From positions 1 through 64,000 of the forward strand of contig DJVR01000028.1 in the NCBI GenBank assembly GCA_002441285.1: 64,000 bases of DNA, in the 5' to 3' direction. Both the position numbers and the translations under genes were made by a program. Source of the stretch: Candidatus Atribacteria bacterium UBA6251 (lineage in GTDB: Bacteria > Atribacterota > Phoenicimicrobiia > Phoenicimicrobiales > Phoenicimicrobiaceae). Below, in pieces: positions 9,141 through 18,385 of the stretch. The notes under the pieces are model-generated. The model made no database searches. It had not been told where the DNA came from and saw nothing but the letters and a program-made list of their open reading frames with translations. Each line of letters begins with the position of its first letter. The stretch's first letter is position 1.

Positions 9141-10403
9141 ATGGTAAAAATTTCAATTCCTTATGGTAAAGAAAATATCACTATTTCTATCCCCAGAAAA
9201 AATTTATTAAAAGTCTGCCAATTAAAAGAAGTATCCGGAGTTAAAGATAACTTAAAAACCATTAAAGAAGCCCTACAAAACCCTATTGGTTCTCCCACTA
9301 TTCCGGAAATAGCCAGGGGGGAAAAATCCGCAGTAGTGATTTGTACTGATAATACTAGACCTACTCCTGACCAATATCTTATACCGCCGGTTTTAAATGA
9401 ACTTAATAAAGGTGGGATATCTGATAAAGACATTAAAATTATTATTGCCCGAGGTCAGCACAGAAAGATGACTGACCAGGAAATTACCCAAAAAGTTGGA
9501 TCAGAAATTCTTAAAAGGGTAAAAGTTGAACAGCATGATCCTGATCATAATCTTCATTACCTTGGTAAATCGAAAAGAGGCAATGAATTGTGGGTAAATA
9601 AAGAAGTGGTTCAGGCAGAAGTAAAGATATCTACCGGAAATATTGTTCCACATAGGTACGCTGGATATGGAGGAGGGGCTAAGAGTATTTTACCGGGCAT
9701 CTCTTCAAGAGATACTATTGGATATAATCATCTTTATGTGGAGACTGGAGAGGCTGCCCTGGGCAAAACCGAAGGCAACCCCGTAAGAGAAGAGATGGAA
9801 GAGGCAGCAAAAATGATTGGGCTAGATATGATAGTAAATACCATTATGAATACCAGGGGTGAAATAGTAGAAGTGGTAGCAGGCAATCCACTTTTAGCTC
9901 ATCAACATGGGATAAAAATAGTGAATAGCATTTATGGTACTCAAGTTCCAGAAAAAGCAGATATAGTAATAGCCAGTAGTTTTCCTATGGATATAAATTT
10001 CCATCAGGCCTCCAAGACTTTAGAAGCCATTGGTCATATCATTAAAGAAGACAGTATAATTATAATGCTATCTCCTTGTTATGAAGGAATAGGGGGAAAA
10101 GATTTTGTTGATTTCTTGAAAAAAGAAACTCCAGAGGAAATTATTGCTGAAATCAAAGCTCATAAAGAAAAGAATGTAGTATCGGGGATTATTTCATATT
10201 TAATAACTAAATGTAAGGAAAAAGCTAAAATTTATTTAAAGTCTGAAGGAATAAGTGATAAAGATATAAGGGAGATGGGATTTTATCCCATATATTCTGT
10301 GCAATCTACCTTGGAAGAGAGTTTAAAAAATTATGGTGAAAAAGCTAAAGTTTTAATCTTTCCTACTGCTTCTATTACTCTTCCTTTATTACAAACAAAA
10401 TAA
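9141..10403 (+). CDS. larA: LarA-type nickel-pincer racemase (lactate racemase family)
   Basis: 420 residues. LarA cofactor and catalytic positions are visible: D70-N-T-R73 (cofactor), H107 in GQHR, H171 in PHRYAG, K181 in GGGAK (the lysine that holds the nickel-pincer nucleotide as a thioamide) and H197. The offset from the Lactobacillus enzyme is only one to three residues throughout. The family interconverts D- and L-2-hydroxyacids, and members differ in substrate (lactate, malate, phenyllactate and others), so lactate is not proved. The cofactor genes larB, larC and larE are not in this window. Confidence 0.85.
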   Translation: MVKISIPYGKENITISIPRKNLLKVCQLKEVSGVKDNLKTIKEALQNPIGSPTIPEIARGEKSAVVICTDNTRPTPDQYLIPPVLNELNKGGISDKDIKIIIARGQHRKMTDQEITQKVGSEILKRVKVEQHDPDHNLHYLGKSKRGNELWVNKEVVQAEVKISTGNIVPHRYAGYGGGAKSILPGISSRDTIGYNHLYVETGEAALGKTEGNPVREEMEEAAKMIGLDMIVNTIMNTRGEIVEVVAGNPLLAHQHGIKIVNSIYGTQVPEKADIVIASSFPMDINFHQASKTLEAIGHIIKEDSIIIMLSPCYEGIGGKDFVDFLKKETPEEIIAEIKAHKEKNVVSGIISYLITKCKEKAKIYLKSEGISDKDIREMGFYPIYSVQSTLEESLKNYGEKAKVLIFPTASITLPLLQTK

Positions 10404-10531
10404 AAAGCAAAAGAAGTGAAAATTTTAAAATTAATAAATAAGATCGATGAAACCATTATCTTATTACTCATAGAAATTTTGCCTTTTAAGAGATGGAAAG
10501 AGACTTTTTGATTTAAAGGAGAGGTTATTAA

Positions 10532-10969
10532 TTGAAAGGAATTGGTTATTTCACTATTTCCCTGTTGCTATCTTCGGAATCAGAGGAAAAAGATTTAATT
10601 AAAAAACTAAAAGAGTTAGGCTATAAGGTAAGTCAGGGTAAGTCTGGAACTATGGATAGCAAAGAGTTAATTGCAGCTATCGAAACAACCGCTAAAAGAG
10701 AAGGAATTTTCCAGGCAGATTGTTATAGAGATGAACATGTAGTCTATCATACCGCTTTAAGTGCCTTGAGAGGATTTTGTAGAGGAGAAATTGGGATTGG
10801 AAACTTTTTGAGGACGATAGGGGTAAAATTTGTGGTATTAAGAGGTCCCATTGATATAACTCGAAGAAATTTAGGAGAATGGGTAGCGGTAGGTATTTAT
10901 GGAATGGTAGGAGCACCAGTAAAAGGATTTGAACATGAAGCCATAGGTTTAGAGATTAATAGTATTTAA
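10532..10969 (+). CDS. hutP: HutP, histidine- and Mg-dependent RNA-binding antiterminator
   Basis: 145 residues, matching Bacillus subtilis HutP along its whole length: KSGTMDSKELIAAIETTAKR, RGEIGIGNFLRTIGVKFVVL, and GAPVKGFEHEAIGLEINSI near the end. The metal/histidine site is kept as H69, H73 and H135, with the same spacing as the known 73/77/138. HutP hexamers bind NAG triplets in RNA when L-histidine and Mg2+ are bound, and so block a terminator. No hutH or hutU genes are in this window. Instead, a NAG-triplet terminator lies between hutP and iorA, which suggests a new target operon. The start is TTG behind AAAGGAGAGG. Confidence 0.93.
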   Translation: MKGIGYFTISLLLSSESEEKDLIKKLKELGYKVSQGKSGTMDSKELIAAIETTAKREGIFQADCYRDEHVVYHTALSALRGFCRGEIGIGNFLRTIGVKFVVLRGPIDITRRNLGEWVAVGIYGMVGAPVKGFEHEAIGLEINSI

Positions 10970-11025
10970 TTTTTATATTTTTTGAAATAAATTTTGTGAT
11001 CTATCAGAGATAGTTATATAAATAC

Positions 11026-11055
11026 TTGGACTTATTAGTATAATAGTAGTATAAT
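11026..11055 (+). promoter_or_regulatory. Promoter for the iorAB operon leader
   Basis: TTGGAC (11026-11031) and TATAAT (11050-11055) with an 18-nt spacer, and a second TATAAT at 11039-11044. Transcription would start near 11062, giving a leader of about 200 nt before iorA that contains the NAG-triplet terminator. Confidence 0.5.
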
Positions 11056-11171
11056 TTATTTAAAGATGATAAAAACACTTAAAGTAATTATTCCATAGAT
11101 TGAATATCTTTATTTCATTTCAATAGAAATTTTGTTTGAGTAATAAAATAATTAAATATTTTATAAACCCA

Positions 11172-11220
11172 AAGACAATAGATGATAGGGGGTAGTTAAT
11201 AATTACCTCCTATTTTTTTT
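11172..11220 (+). promoter_or_regulatory. Probable HutP-responsive attenuator: NAG triplets overlapping a terminator
   Basis: Four NAG triplets lie at exact 7-nt steps: AAG at 11172, then TAG at 11179, 11186 and 11193, each separated by 4 nt. HutP is known to bind such UAG triplets spaced by 4 nt. The last two sit in the left arm of an intrinsic terminator, ATAGGGGGTA (11185-11194) paired with TACCTCCTAT (11204-11213, one G-U pair), followed by eight Ts. HutP binding would therefore prevent the hairpin, as at the hut operon, and let transcription reach iorA. That the adjacent hutP gene acts here is inference, but the spacing is exact. Confidence 0.75.
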
Positions 11221-11264
11221 ACTATGATTATTTTTTAAAGATTATTTAATAAGGAGGTGTAAAC

Positions 11265-13163
11265 TTGAAGAGGTTACTCACCGGAAATGAAGCAATTGCC
11301 GAGGGGGTTATTGAATCGGGGGTGGAAGTAATTACTGGTTATCCTGGCACTCCTTCTTCAGAAGTTATTCTTAACTTAAAATCTATGCAAAATAAAGCAG
11401 ATTTCAGGCCTCAGCATATTGAATGGAGCATAAATGAAAAAGTGGCTCTTGAGATAGCAGCGGGAGCTGCCTGGGCAGGTAAAAGGGCGTTGGTTACTAT
11501 GAAGATGTCGGGATTAAATGTAGCTGCTGATTCTCTGGTTTCTATTGCATATAGTGGATGTAGGGGAGGATTAGTAATTTTTGTGGCCGATGATCCAGGA
11601 GCTCATGCTGGTATGGCAGAACAGGATTCCCGTCATTATGCCAGATTAATGATTATCCCGATGCTGGATTTAGCCTCCCAGCAAGAAGGTCTGGATTATA
11701 TGAAGTTAGCCTTTGAATTATCAGAAAAGATTGGTGGACCTATCTTTTTAAGGTCAACCACAGATATTTCCCACGTAGCTTCCGATGTAGAAATAGGGAA
11801 TAGACTTAATTTAGAAAAAAGAGAAATATTTCTGGAAAAAGACATCACTAGGTATACGAAAGCAGCCTCTTCCTGGTGTATAGCTCAACATAAAGACGCA
11901 ATTAATCGTTTAAAGCAAGCTTTAGATTACACAGATAATTATCTTTCCGAGCATGGCATAAGGGTAAATGAGATGTCCTTGGATGAGAAGATTAAAGAGG
12001 GGGTAATTTATTCTGGAGCGGTAGAAGGTAATTTTAAAGAAGCCATCAAAAGATACAATTTAAAACTTTCCTGGTTAAAGATTGGTTTAATACATCCCTT
12101 GCCAGAAGAAAGAATTAAGAGATTTTTGGAAAAAGTTGAACGGGTACTTATCTTAGAAGAGCTGGATCCATTTATTGAAACAGAAGTAAGAAGAATTGCA
12201 TCTCAAATGAATAAATCGGTAGATATCTGGGGGAAATTTAATAAAGATTTTTTACCCTGGGTAGGTGGATATTCCTTCCGGGAAATAAAAAAGGGACTGG
12301 AAACCTTTTTGGGAAAAGTGTTTGAATCTGAACAGGATTCCAGGATTAGATTAAAAGCAAAAGAAATAGAAGTAAAACGCACTACCTCTTTTTGTGTCGG
12401 CTGTCCTCACCGGGGAGCCTATTTTGCCCTCAATAAAGCTATTAAAAAATTAAAATATAAAAAGGATGAAATAATTATTACTGGAGATATTGGATGTACT
12501 ATTTTAGGAATGAATAAACCTTTTGAATCTTGCTGGACAGAGATAGCTATGGGAGCAAGTATAGGTTTGGCTCAAGGGTTTAAGTGGGCGGGCATAGAAA
12601 AACCAGTAATAGCTACCATTGGAGATTCTACTTTTTTCCATGCTGGTATCCCTCCTTTGATTAACGCAATTTATCAGAAAGTACCCTTAACTGTTATTAT
12701 TTTAGATAATGGTTGGACTGCTATGACTGGTTTTGAAGAAAATCCAGGCACCCTTGCTTTCGACAATAAAGAAGACACCAAAAGAGTAGATATTAGGGAA
12801 ATTTGCCAGGGTTGTGGAGTAGAAGATCTAAAAGTAATTGATCCTTATAAACCAGAGGAAGCAATAAATACCATTATAAAGGCGATTAAATATCCAGGTG
12901 TTTCTGTGGTATTATCCCGACAGGAATGTGCCTTACAAGCAAAGAGAAGGAAAGTAAATTTTGCGAAATATAGAGTGGATATAAAAAAGTGTACCGGTTG
13001 CCGGGTGTGCCTAAATTCTGTAGGGTGTCCAGCGATGGTATTTCACCCGGCAGAGGAGAAAGGAAGACCATATATGGAAATTACCATGGATTGTTTTGGT
13101 TGTGGAATATGTAAATTCGACTGTCCAACTGGGGCAATAGAGGAGATAAAAGATGGAAAATAA
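11265..13163 (+). CDS. iorA: Indolepyruvate:ferredoxin oxidoreductase, alpha subunit
   Basis: 632 residues, the full family length. It oxidises aryl 2-oxoacids to aryl-acyl-CoA with reduced ferredoxin. The N-terminal pyrimidine domain has TGYPGTPSSE (about residue 26). The TPP-binding domain has CVGCPHRG, GDIGC and GDSTFFHAGI. The C-terminus has two cluster motifs, CTGCRVCLNSVGCP and CFGCGICKFDCP. The TTG start follows AAGGAGGTG. Its position behind a HutP-type leader suggests that imidazolepyruvate from histidine may be a substrate beside indole-, phenyl- or hydroxyphenylpyruvate. Confidence 0.95.
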   Translation: MKRLLTGNEAIAEGVIESGVEVITGYPGTPSSEVILNLKSMQNKADFRPQHIEWSINEKVALEIAAGAAWAGKRALVTMKMSGLNVAADSLVSIAYSGCRGGLVIFVADDPGAHAGMAEQDSRHYARLMIIPMLDLASQQEGLDYMKLAFELSEKIGGPIFLRSTTDISHVASDVEIGNRLNLEKREIFLEKDITRYTKAASSWCIAQHKDAINRLKQALDYTDNYLSEHGIRVNEMSLDEKIKEGVIYSGAVEGNFKEAIKRYNLKLSWLKIGLIHPLPEERIKRFLEKVERVLILEELDPFIETEVRRIASQMNKSVDIWGKFNKDFLPWVGGYSFREIKKGLETFLGKVFESEQDSRIRLKAKEIEVKRTTSFCVGCPHRGAYFALNKAIKKLKYKKDEIIITGDIGCTILGMNKPFESCWTEIAMGASIGLAQGFKWAGIEKPVIATIGDSTFFHAGIPPLINAIYQKVPLTVIILDNGWTAMTGFEENPGTLAFDNKEDTKRVDIREICQGCGVEDLKVIDPYKPEEAINTIIKAIKYPGVSVVLSRQECALQAKRRKVNFAKYRVDIKKCTGCRVCLNSVGCPAMVFHPAEEKGRPYMEITMDCFGCGICKFDCPTGAIEEIKDGK

Positions 13164-13740
13164 TTTTTATATCACTGGAGTAGGGGGACAAGGAGTAGTG
13201 CGTTTGGGCCAAATTCTGGCTCTTTATGGATTAGAAAAGGGTAAAAAGGTCAGATTTTATAAACAGGTAGGAATGGCTCAAAGGGGTGGTCCAGTTCATT
13301 GTGAGGTAAGGATAGGCGAGGTTTTTGGATCGAGAATTCCTCCTCTTTCGGCAGATATAGTTGTAGTTATGGAATTGGCTGAAGGCTTGAAAGCTTTAGA
13401 ATTTGTAAAACCAGGAGGTATGGTGATACTAAACAGAAAAAAGATATATCCACTTGATTTAATGGCTTATCCGGATCAATACCCTCCAGAAGAAGAGATT
13501 ATCCAATTGTTTAAAGAAGTTGGAGCTAAGATCTTCTGGATAGAGGCAGATAGAATAACCCAAGAAATTAATCTTCCTTTAGCTGAGAATATTATTATAT
13601 TGGGAGTCATCGCCAATTTTTTATCTTTAGATAAGAGTATTTTATTAAATTTATTAGAAAAAAATGTACTTGGTTCATTTTTAACAAAAAACCTGGAAGC
13701 TTTTGAGAGAGGTTTTCAGTGGGCAGAGGAAATGAAATAA
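13153..13740 (+). CDS. iorB: Indolepyruvate:ferredoxin oxidoreductase, beta subunit
   Basis: 195 residues, the gamma-type domain of 2-oxoacid oxidoreductases: TGVGGQGVVRLGQILALYG near the N-terminus and AQRGGPVHCEVRIG about residue 43. It overlaps iorA by 11 bases and will form the alpha-beta enzyme with it. The next gene starts 2 bases after its stop, so the oxidoreductase and the acyl-CoA synthetase form one transcription unit. Confidence 0.94.
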   Translation: MENNFYITGVGGQGVVRLGQILALYGLEKGKKVRFYKQVGMAQRGGPVHCEVRIGEVFGSRIPPLSADIVVVMELAEGLKALEFVKPGGMVILNRKKIYPLDLMAYPDQYPPEEEIIQLFKEVGAKIFWIEADRITQEINLPLAENIIILGVIANFLSLDKSILLNLLEKNVLGSFLTKNLEAFERGFQWAEEMK

Positions 13741-13741
13741 T

Positions 13742-15088
13742 ATGAAAGATAGTATTCCTAATTTTTTTAATCCTAAAACAGTAGCTATTTTTGGTTCTAT
13801 GAAAGAAGGCAAAACTGGATATGAAATTGTGAGGAATATGTTAGAAGGTGGCTTTAAGGGAGGGATATACCCAATAAGCCAGACTAATGGTAAAATTTTG
13901 GGATTAAAAACATTTTCAGATTTTAAGAATTTATCTATTGATTTAGCCATTATAGCCATTCCTGGTTCTTTTATTCCTGTTCTTTTAGAAGATTTGGGAA
14001 AACAAAATGTTTCATCAGTGGTAATAATATCAGCAGGATTTTCTGAGGTAGGTAATTTAAAAGAAGAAGAAGAATTACTTACTATTGCCCGAAAATATCA
14101 AATCAGAATCATTGGGCCAAATTGTGCTGGAATTATGAATACCAGCAATAATCTTTTTGCCAGTATAGAAGTGCGTGCTCTACCCGGTAATACCGCTTTT
14201 ATTACTCAAAGTGGAGCCCTGGGGGGTGCAGTTTTAATGATGGCTGAGGAATTAGGTTTTGGTTTTTCTAAATTTGTAAGTTATGGAAATAGATGTGATG
14301 TAGATGAAGCAGATTTAATCGATTATTTACGAGATGATTCAGAAACCAGAGTAATCGCTATCTATATCGAAGCTTTAGCAGAGGGGAAAAAATTTTTATC
14401 AAAAATAAAGACAACGGTATCTAAGAAACCAATTATTGCCATTAAAGCAGGTAAATTTAAAGCTGGGAAAAGAGCTACCTCTTCCCACACCGGTTCTTTA
14501 GCGGGAGAAGATAGAATTTATGAAGCAGCTTTTAGACAATTTGGAATTTTAAGGGTTGAAGATATAGAAGAGATGTTTGATTTGTGTAGAGGTTTAGAAT
14601 ATTATCCCCGAATTAACGGTAAAAGAATTGCCATAATAACTAATGCGGGGGGTCCTGCAGTAATGACCACGGATAAATTAGAAGAATTAGGTTTAGAAGT
14701 ACCGGAACCTTCTGGTTCTTTAATTAAAACTTTGAAAGGTTTACTCCCTCCTAATGTTTCTTTGAAGAATCCTTTTGATCTTTTGGCTTATGGTAGTGCA
14801 GATACTTTTACTCAAGTAGGAGAGACTATTGCTCCAGAATATGATGCCCTTATAATTATTTTTGTACCTACCGCTTCGATGGATTCGGTGAAAATTGCCC
14901 AGGCAGTGGGAGAAATAAAGAAGAAGATTAATAAACCAATTTTTACCAGTTTTATGGCTGGAAGATTAGTAAAAAAAGGGATTGAAGAATTAAAAAAATA
15001 TGGTATCCCTAACTACTCTACGGGAGAAAGGTGTGCTAGGGTCATTCAGAAGATAGTCTGGCATACTTTAAAAAATAATCCAAAATAG
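13742..15088 (+). CDS. ADP-forming acyl-CoA synthetase, alpha subunit
   Basis: 448 residues: CoA-binding Rossmann domain (VAIFGS near residue 14, IIGPNCAG at 123-130) and succinyl-CoA-ligase-like domains (FITQSGALGG about 153-162). SSHTGSLAG carries H249, the expected phosphohistidine. The enzyme turns acyl-CoA, ADP and phosphate into acid, CoA and ATP. Placed directly after iorAB, it would conserve energy from the aryl-acyl-CoA. An ADP-forming synthetase specific for imidazolylacetyl-CoA is known in Thermococcus kodakarensis, which makes the histidine link plausible. Confidence 0.92.
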   Translation: MKDSIPNFFNPKTVAIFGSMKEGKTGYEIVRNMLEGGFKGGIYPISQTNGKILGLKTFSDFKNLSIDLAIIAIPGSFIPVLLEDLGKQNVSSVVIISAGFSEVGNLKEEEELLTIARKYQIRIIGPNCAGIMNTSNNLFASIEVRALPGNTAFITQSGALGGAVLMMAEELGFGFSKFVSYGNRCDVDEADLIDYLRDDSETRVIAIYIEALAEGKKFLSKIKTTVSKKPIIAIKAGKFKAGKRATSSHTGSLAGEDRIYEAAFRQFGILRVEDIEEMFDLCRGLEYYPRINGKRIAIITNAGGPAVMTTDKLEELGLEVPEPSGSLIKTLKGLLPPNVSLKNPFDLLAYGSADTFTQVGETIAPEYDALIIIFVPTASMDSVKIAQAVGEIKKKINKPIFTSFMAGRLVKKGIEELKKYGIPNYSTGERCARVIQKIVWHTLKNNPK

Positions 15089-15269
15089 GTAAAATGGAAT
15101 AAATAAAAATTAATCTAAATGTAGAATATAATTTATGCTTTTTACCCAGAGGACTTATGTACTGGAGAATGGAAGAGTAGCTAGAATGGTAAAAATTTAT
15201 AAAAGAGTGAACATATAAAGAAATATTACCTGGGGTTATAAACTAAATAAAAAAGAACGGAATTTTTAG

Positions 15270-15950
15270 ATGCATAGAATCTTACAAAAAGCAAAAGAAG
15301 AAAAAAGATCTTTATTAGAAATAGAAGCTAAAGAATTACTAAGAGAATATGGAATTCCTGTACCAAATTATAAATTAGTAAGAAGTAAAGACCAGATTAG
15401 AGGGTTAAGTGAAGAAATACCCTTTCCAATAGTAATGAAAATTGTATCTCCCCAAATTATACACAAATCAGAGTCTGGAGGAGTAAAAATAAACATAAAG
15501 GACGAGCAGGAAGCTAGATTAGCTTATCAAGAAATAATAGAAAATGTCAAAAGATATAATCATCATGCCAGGGTTGCCGGGGTAATAGTATATTCTTTTA
15601 TTCCAAAACAAACTGAAGTTATTATTGGGATGATGAAAGATCCTCATTTTGGACCAGTTATTATGTTTGGATTAGGGGGAATATACGTAGAAGTATTGAA
15701 AGATATTTCTTTTCGTATTATCCCTATCAAAGAAAAAGATGCTCGGGAGATGATTACTGAAATTAAAGGTTTTGAAATTTTAAAAGGAATAAGAGGAGAA
15801 CCCTCGCGAGATATCCAGATATTAGAAGATATATTAATAAAAGTTTCTCATTTGGTGGAAGAAAATCCGGAGATTAAAGAGTTAGATTTAAATCCTATTT
15901 TTGTTTTTGAAAAAGGTGCTCAGGTGATCGATGCTCGAATGATTTTATAA
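15270..15950 (+). CDS. ADP-forming acyl-CoA synthetase, beta subunit
   Basis: 226 residues, an ATP-grasp domain as in acetyl-CoA synthetase beta subunits: ELLREYGIPVPNYKLV (about 23-38), PIVMKIVSPQIIHKSESGGV, MMKDPHFGPVIMFGLGGI, and ELDLNPIFVF near the end. It partners the alpha subunit encoded 181 bp upstream. That gap is larger than others in the operon and holds a TATAAT near 15127, so an internal promoter is possible. The ribosome site is weak. Confidence 0.9.
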   Translation: MHRILQKAKEEKRSLLEIEAKELLREYGIPVPNYKLVRSKDQIRGLSEEIPFPIVMKIVSPQIIHKSESGGVKINIKDEQEARLAYQEIIENVKRYNHHARVAGVIVYSFIPKQTEVIIGMMKDPHFGPVIMFGLGGIYVEVLKDISFRIIPIKEKDAREMITEIKGFEILKGIRGEPSRDIQILEDILIKVSHLVEENPEIKELDLNPIFVFEKGAQVIDARMIL

Positions 15951-15998
15951 TTTTAAGTCATTTTAATAAATGATTGATGGAAGCTTGGTGGAAAGAAG

Positions 15999-18383
15999 GT
16001 GGTTAAATTGGAGAAAGAACAATATGATTTTATTGGCCAACCTCTAGAAATAAAAAATATCGGTAAGGTTACTGGTAAAGAATTATATTCTTCAGATATA
16101 AATATTCCCGGTCAGTTATATGCAGTCATCTTGAGAAGCCCACATGCTCATGCTGAGATTAAAAAAGTAGATTATAGCGAAGCAGTAAAGGTGGGAGCAG
16201 TATGTATTGGTCCCCAAGATGTGCCTGAGATAATTTATAATGAAAGAATAGTGAGTATTCCTGAGAAGACTTATCGAGACAGAACTGTTCTACCTAAGGA
16301 AAAAGTCCGCCATAAAGGGGAAGCATTGGTAGCTTGTGCTGCTGAAACTGAAGAGAAAGCCTGGGCTGCCTTGCAAAAGATAAAAATAGAATGGGGAAAA
16401 CAGTGGAAACCGCTTCTTACTTTGGAAAAAGCTTTATCAGACGATGCTCCTCCTATCTATGATTGGGTCTATTTAGGTGAAGAAAAATTAAAGGTGAAAA
16501 ATAATATTGCCTGCGAGAGAAATATTGAGGTGGGAGATGTGGAGGAAGGTTTTCGAGAAGCAGATATTGTGATAGAAAAAACTTTTCATACTCAAAGAGT
16601 CTATCATATGCAATTTGAGACCAAATCAGCAGTATGTGTTCCGGAAGCGGATGGAGGAATAACTGTCTGGACTACTTCTCAGGGGATTCATAATGTCCGC
16701 ATTTTGTTAGGAAATATTTTTAATCTTCCTTTAAGTAAAATAAATATAAAAAGAATAACTCTGGGAGGCTCCTTTGGCTCAAGCATTCAGATGAATTCTA
16801 TTACTCCTATCTGTGTAGCTTTAGCTTTAAAGGCTAAGAAGCCGGTAAAGTTAGTATCTTCCAGGGAAGATGATTTCTATGACCATGCCAAATACCCCTT
16901 AAAAACTATTTTAAAAGTGGGGGTTAAAAAGGATGGTACTTTTACCGCTGCTCATTGCCGGGTCTGGGTGGAGATTGGTGGTCATAACATTCAGGCTTAT
17001 CCTTATTTAGGATGTGTGGCAGGTTGGTTTGCTTCTCTTTATAAGTGGAAGAATATAAAATATGAAGGTACTGCAGTCTATACCAATAAAGTACCAACCT
17101 GTGCTATGCAAGGGTATGGTAACCCTCAGATTAATTTTGCCGTAGAAAGTATGATTGATATATTAGCAGAAGAATTGAAAATGGACCCCATTAATCTGCG
17201 CTTGAAGAATTATGTAGGGAAAGGAGACGAATTCTGGGGGCAAGGACCTACCGTTAGATCTATTATCAGAAGTTGTGGAGTTGAAGAGATGCTACTGGAA
17301 GGAGCAAAACTTGCTCAGTGGGAAAAGAGAGTCCCTCATTACCAGAAAAAAGAAGTTATCAGAAAAGGTATGGGAGTAGCTCGAGGGTTCCATACTTCAG
17401 GGACAGGAGGTCCTAATCCTGGTGAAGTAATTGATTACTCCGGAGCAACTATTAAAATAAATGAAGATGGTTCAGTGGATGTATTAACTGCCCTAATGGA
17501 TCTTGGAGGAGGCACCTGGGATGCCTTAGCTAAAATAGTGGCAGAAGTTTTAAAGGTACCTTTTGAAAAGATTGGTATTTATAATGGGATAGATACTCGT
17601 TCAACCGTTTTTGATGTTAATACCCATGCTACACGAGGGGTATATTGTGGAGGAGGAGCAGTAAAGTTTGTTGCTGAGAAGGTCAAGGAGATACTTCTGA
17701 ATTATGCTGCCACTTTATTTAAAGATTTACCTGAGAATTTAGTATTATCCTGTAATAAAGAATTGGGGCAAGCTATAATATATCCTCGAGAGATACCAGA
17801 AAATTATAAGACTATAGGGGAGATAGCAGAATATGCTCATACTACCAGCTGGGGTACCTTGGCTTATACTTCTACTCTTCGGCAGAAAAACTGTCCTCCC
17901 TGTTTTATTACACACTTTGTTGAAGTGGAAGTGAATACCCGGACTGGAGAAGTTAAGATTCCACGAGTGGTGATTATGGGTGATTCGGGAACGATTATTA
18001 ATCCAAATTTATGGGAAGGGCAAATCATAGGAGCTTTTAGCAGAGGTCTGGGTTTTGGTCTTTTAGAAGAGACTGATTATCATCCTGAAGATGGGAGTTT
18101 AAGATGTAAAGGATTAGTAACTGATTATAAGATTCCTACTACTTTAGAAATGCCAAAAATAGAAGATATTATAGTACGTTCTGCTCATACTTATGAACCT
18201 ACTGGTCCTTTTGGAGCCAAGGGGATAGGAGAAGCAGCTTTAAGTTCGGTAGGACCTGCAATAGCTAATGCTATCTATAATGCTATTGGAATCAGGTTTT
18301 ATGAATTGCCTATTACTCCAGAAAAAATCTTAAAATCCCTCCAGGAGAAAGAGGAAAATCTCAGAAAAAGGAGAGGTGAATAG
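15999..18383 (+). CDS. Molybdenum hydroxylase large subunit (set 1)
   Basis: 794 residues of the xanthine dehydrogenase / CO dehydrogenase large-subunit family. Hammerhead domain: YSSDINIPGQLYAVILRSPH. Mo-pterin domain: LGGSFGSS and the catalytic Glu E745 in GAKGIGEAA. Members hydroxylate heteroaromatic rings or aldehydes using water. Nearby yqeB/yqeC genes suggest a selenium-containing cofactor. The start is GTG, or a TTG three codons later that is better placed after AAGGTGG. It begins 48 bp after the acyl-CoA synthetase beta gene and may belong to the HutP-controlled operon. An imidazole or purine substrate is inference. Confidence 0.88.
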   Translation: MVKLEKEQYDFIGQPLEIKNIGKVTGKELYSSDINIPGQLYAVILRSPHAHAEIKKVDYSEAVKVGAVCIGPQDVPEIIYNERIVSIPEKTYRDRTVLPKEKVRHKGEALVACAAETEEKAWAALQKIKIEWGKQWKPLLTLEKALSDDAPPIYDWVYLGEEKLKVKNNIACERNIEVGDVEEGFREADIVIEKTFHTQRVYHMQFETKSAVCVPEADGGITVWTTSQGIHNVRILLGNIFNLPLSKINIKRITLGGSFGSSIQMNSITPICVALALKAKKPVKLVSSREDDFYDHAKYPLKTILKVGVKKDGTFTAAHCRVWVEIGGHNIQAYPYLGCVAGWFASLYKWKNIKYEGTAVYTNKVPTCAMQGYGNPQINFAVESMIDILAEELKMDPINLRLKNYVGKGDEFWGQGPTVRSIIRSCGVEEMLLEGAKLAQWEKRVPHYQKKEVIRKGMGVARGFHTSGTGGPNPGEVIDYSGATIKINEDGSVDVLTALMDLGGGTWDALAKIVAEVLKVPFEKIGIYNGIDTRSTVFDVNTHATRGVYCGGGAVKFVAEKVKEILLNYAATLFKDLPENLVLSCNKELGQAIIYPREIPENYKTIGEIAEYAHTTSWGTLAYTSTLRQKNCPPCFITHFVEVEVNTRTGEVKIPRVVIMGDSGTIINPNLWEGQIIGAFSRGLGFGLLEETDYHPEDGSLRCKGLVTDYKIPTTLEMPKIEDIIVRSAHTYEPTGPFGAKGIGEAALSSVGPAIANAIYNAIGIRFYELPITPEKILKSLQEKEENLRKRRGE

Positions 18384-18385
18384 CA

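Noticed and set aside
11011..11050. A second HutP triplet cluster among the TAG triplets near 11011-11050
   Set aside because: The TAGs there have irregular spacing (5 and 0 nt) and overlap the predicted promoter, so most would not be in the RNA.
10532..16000. A classical histidine utilisation (hut) operon following hutP
   Set aside because: No histidase, urocanase or imidazolonepropionase sequence is present. The genes after hutP are oxidoreductase and synthetase subunits.
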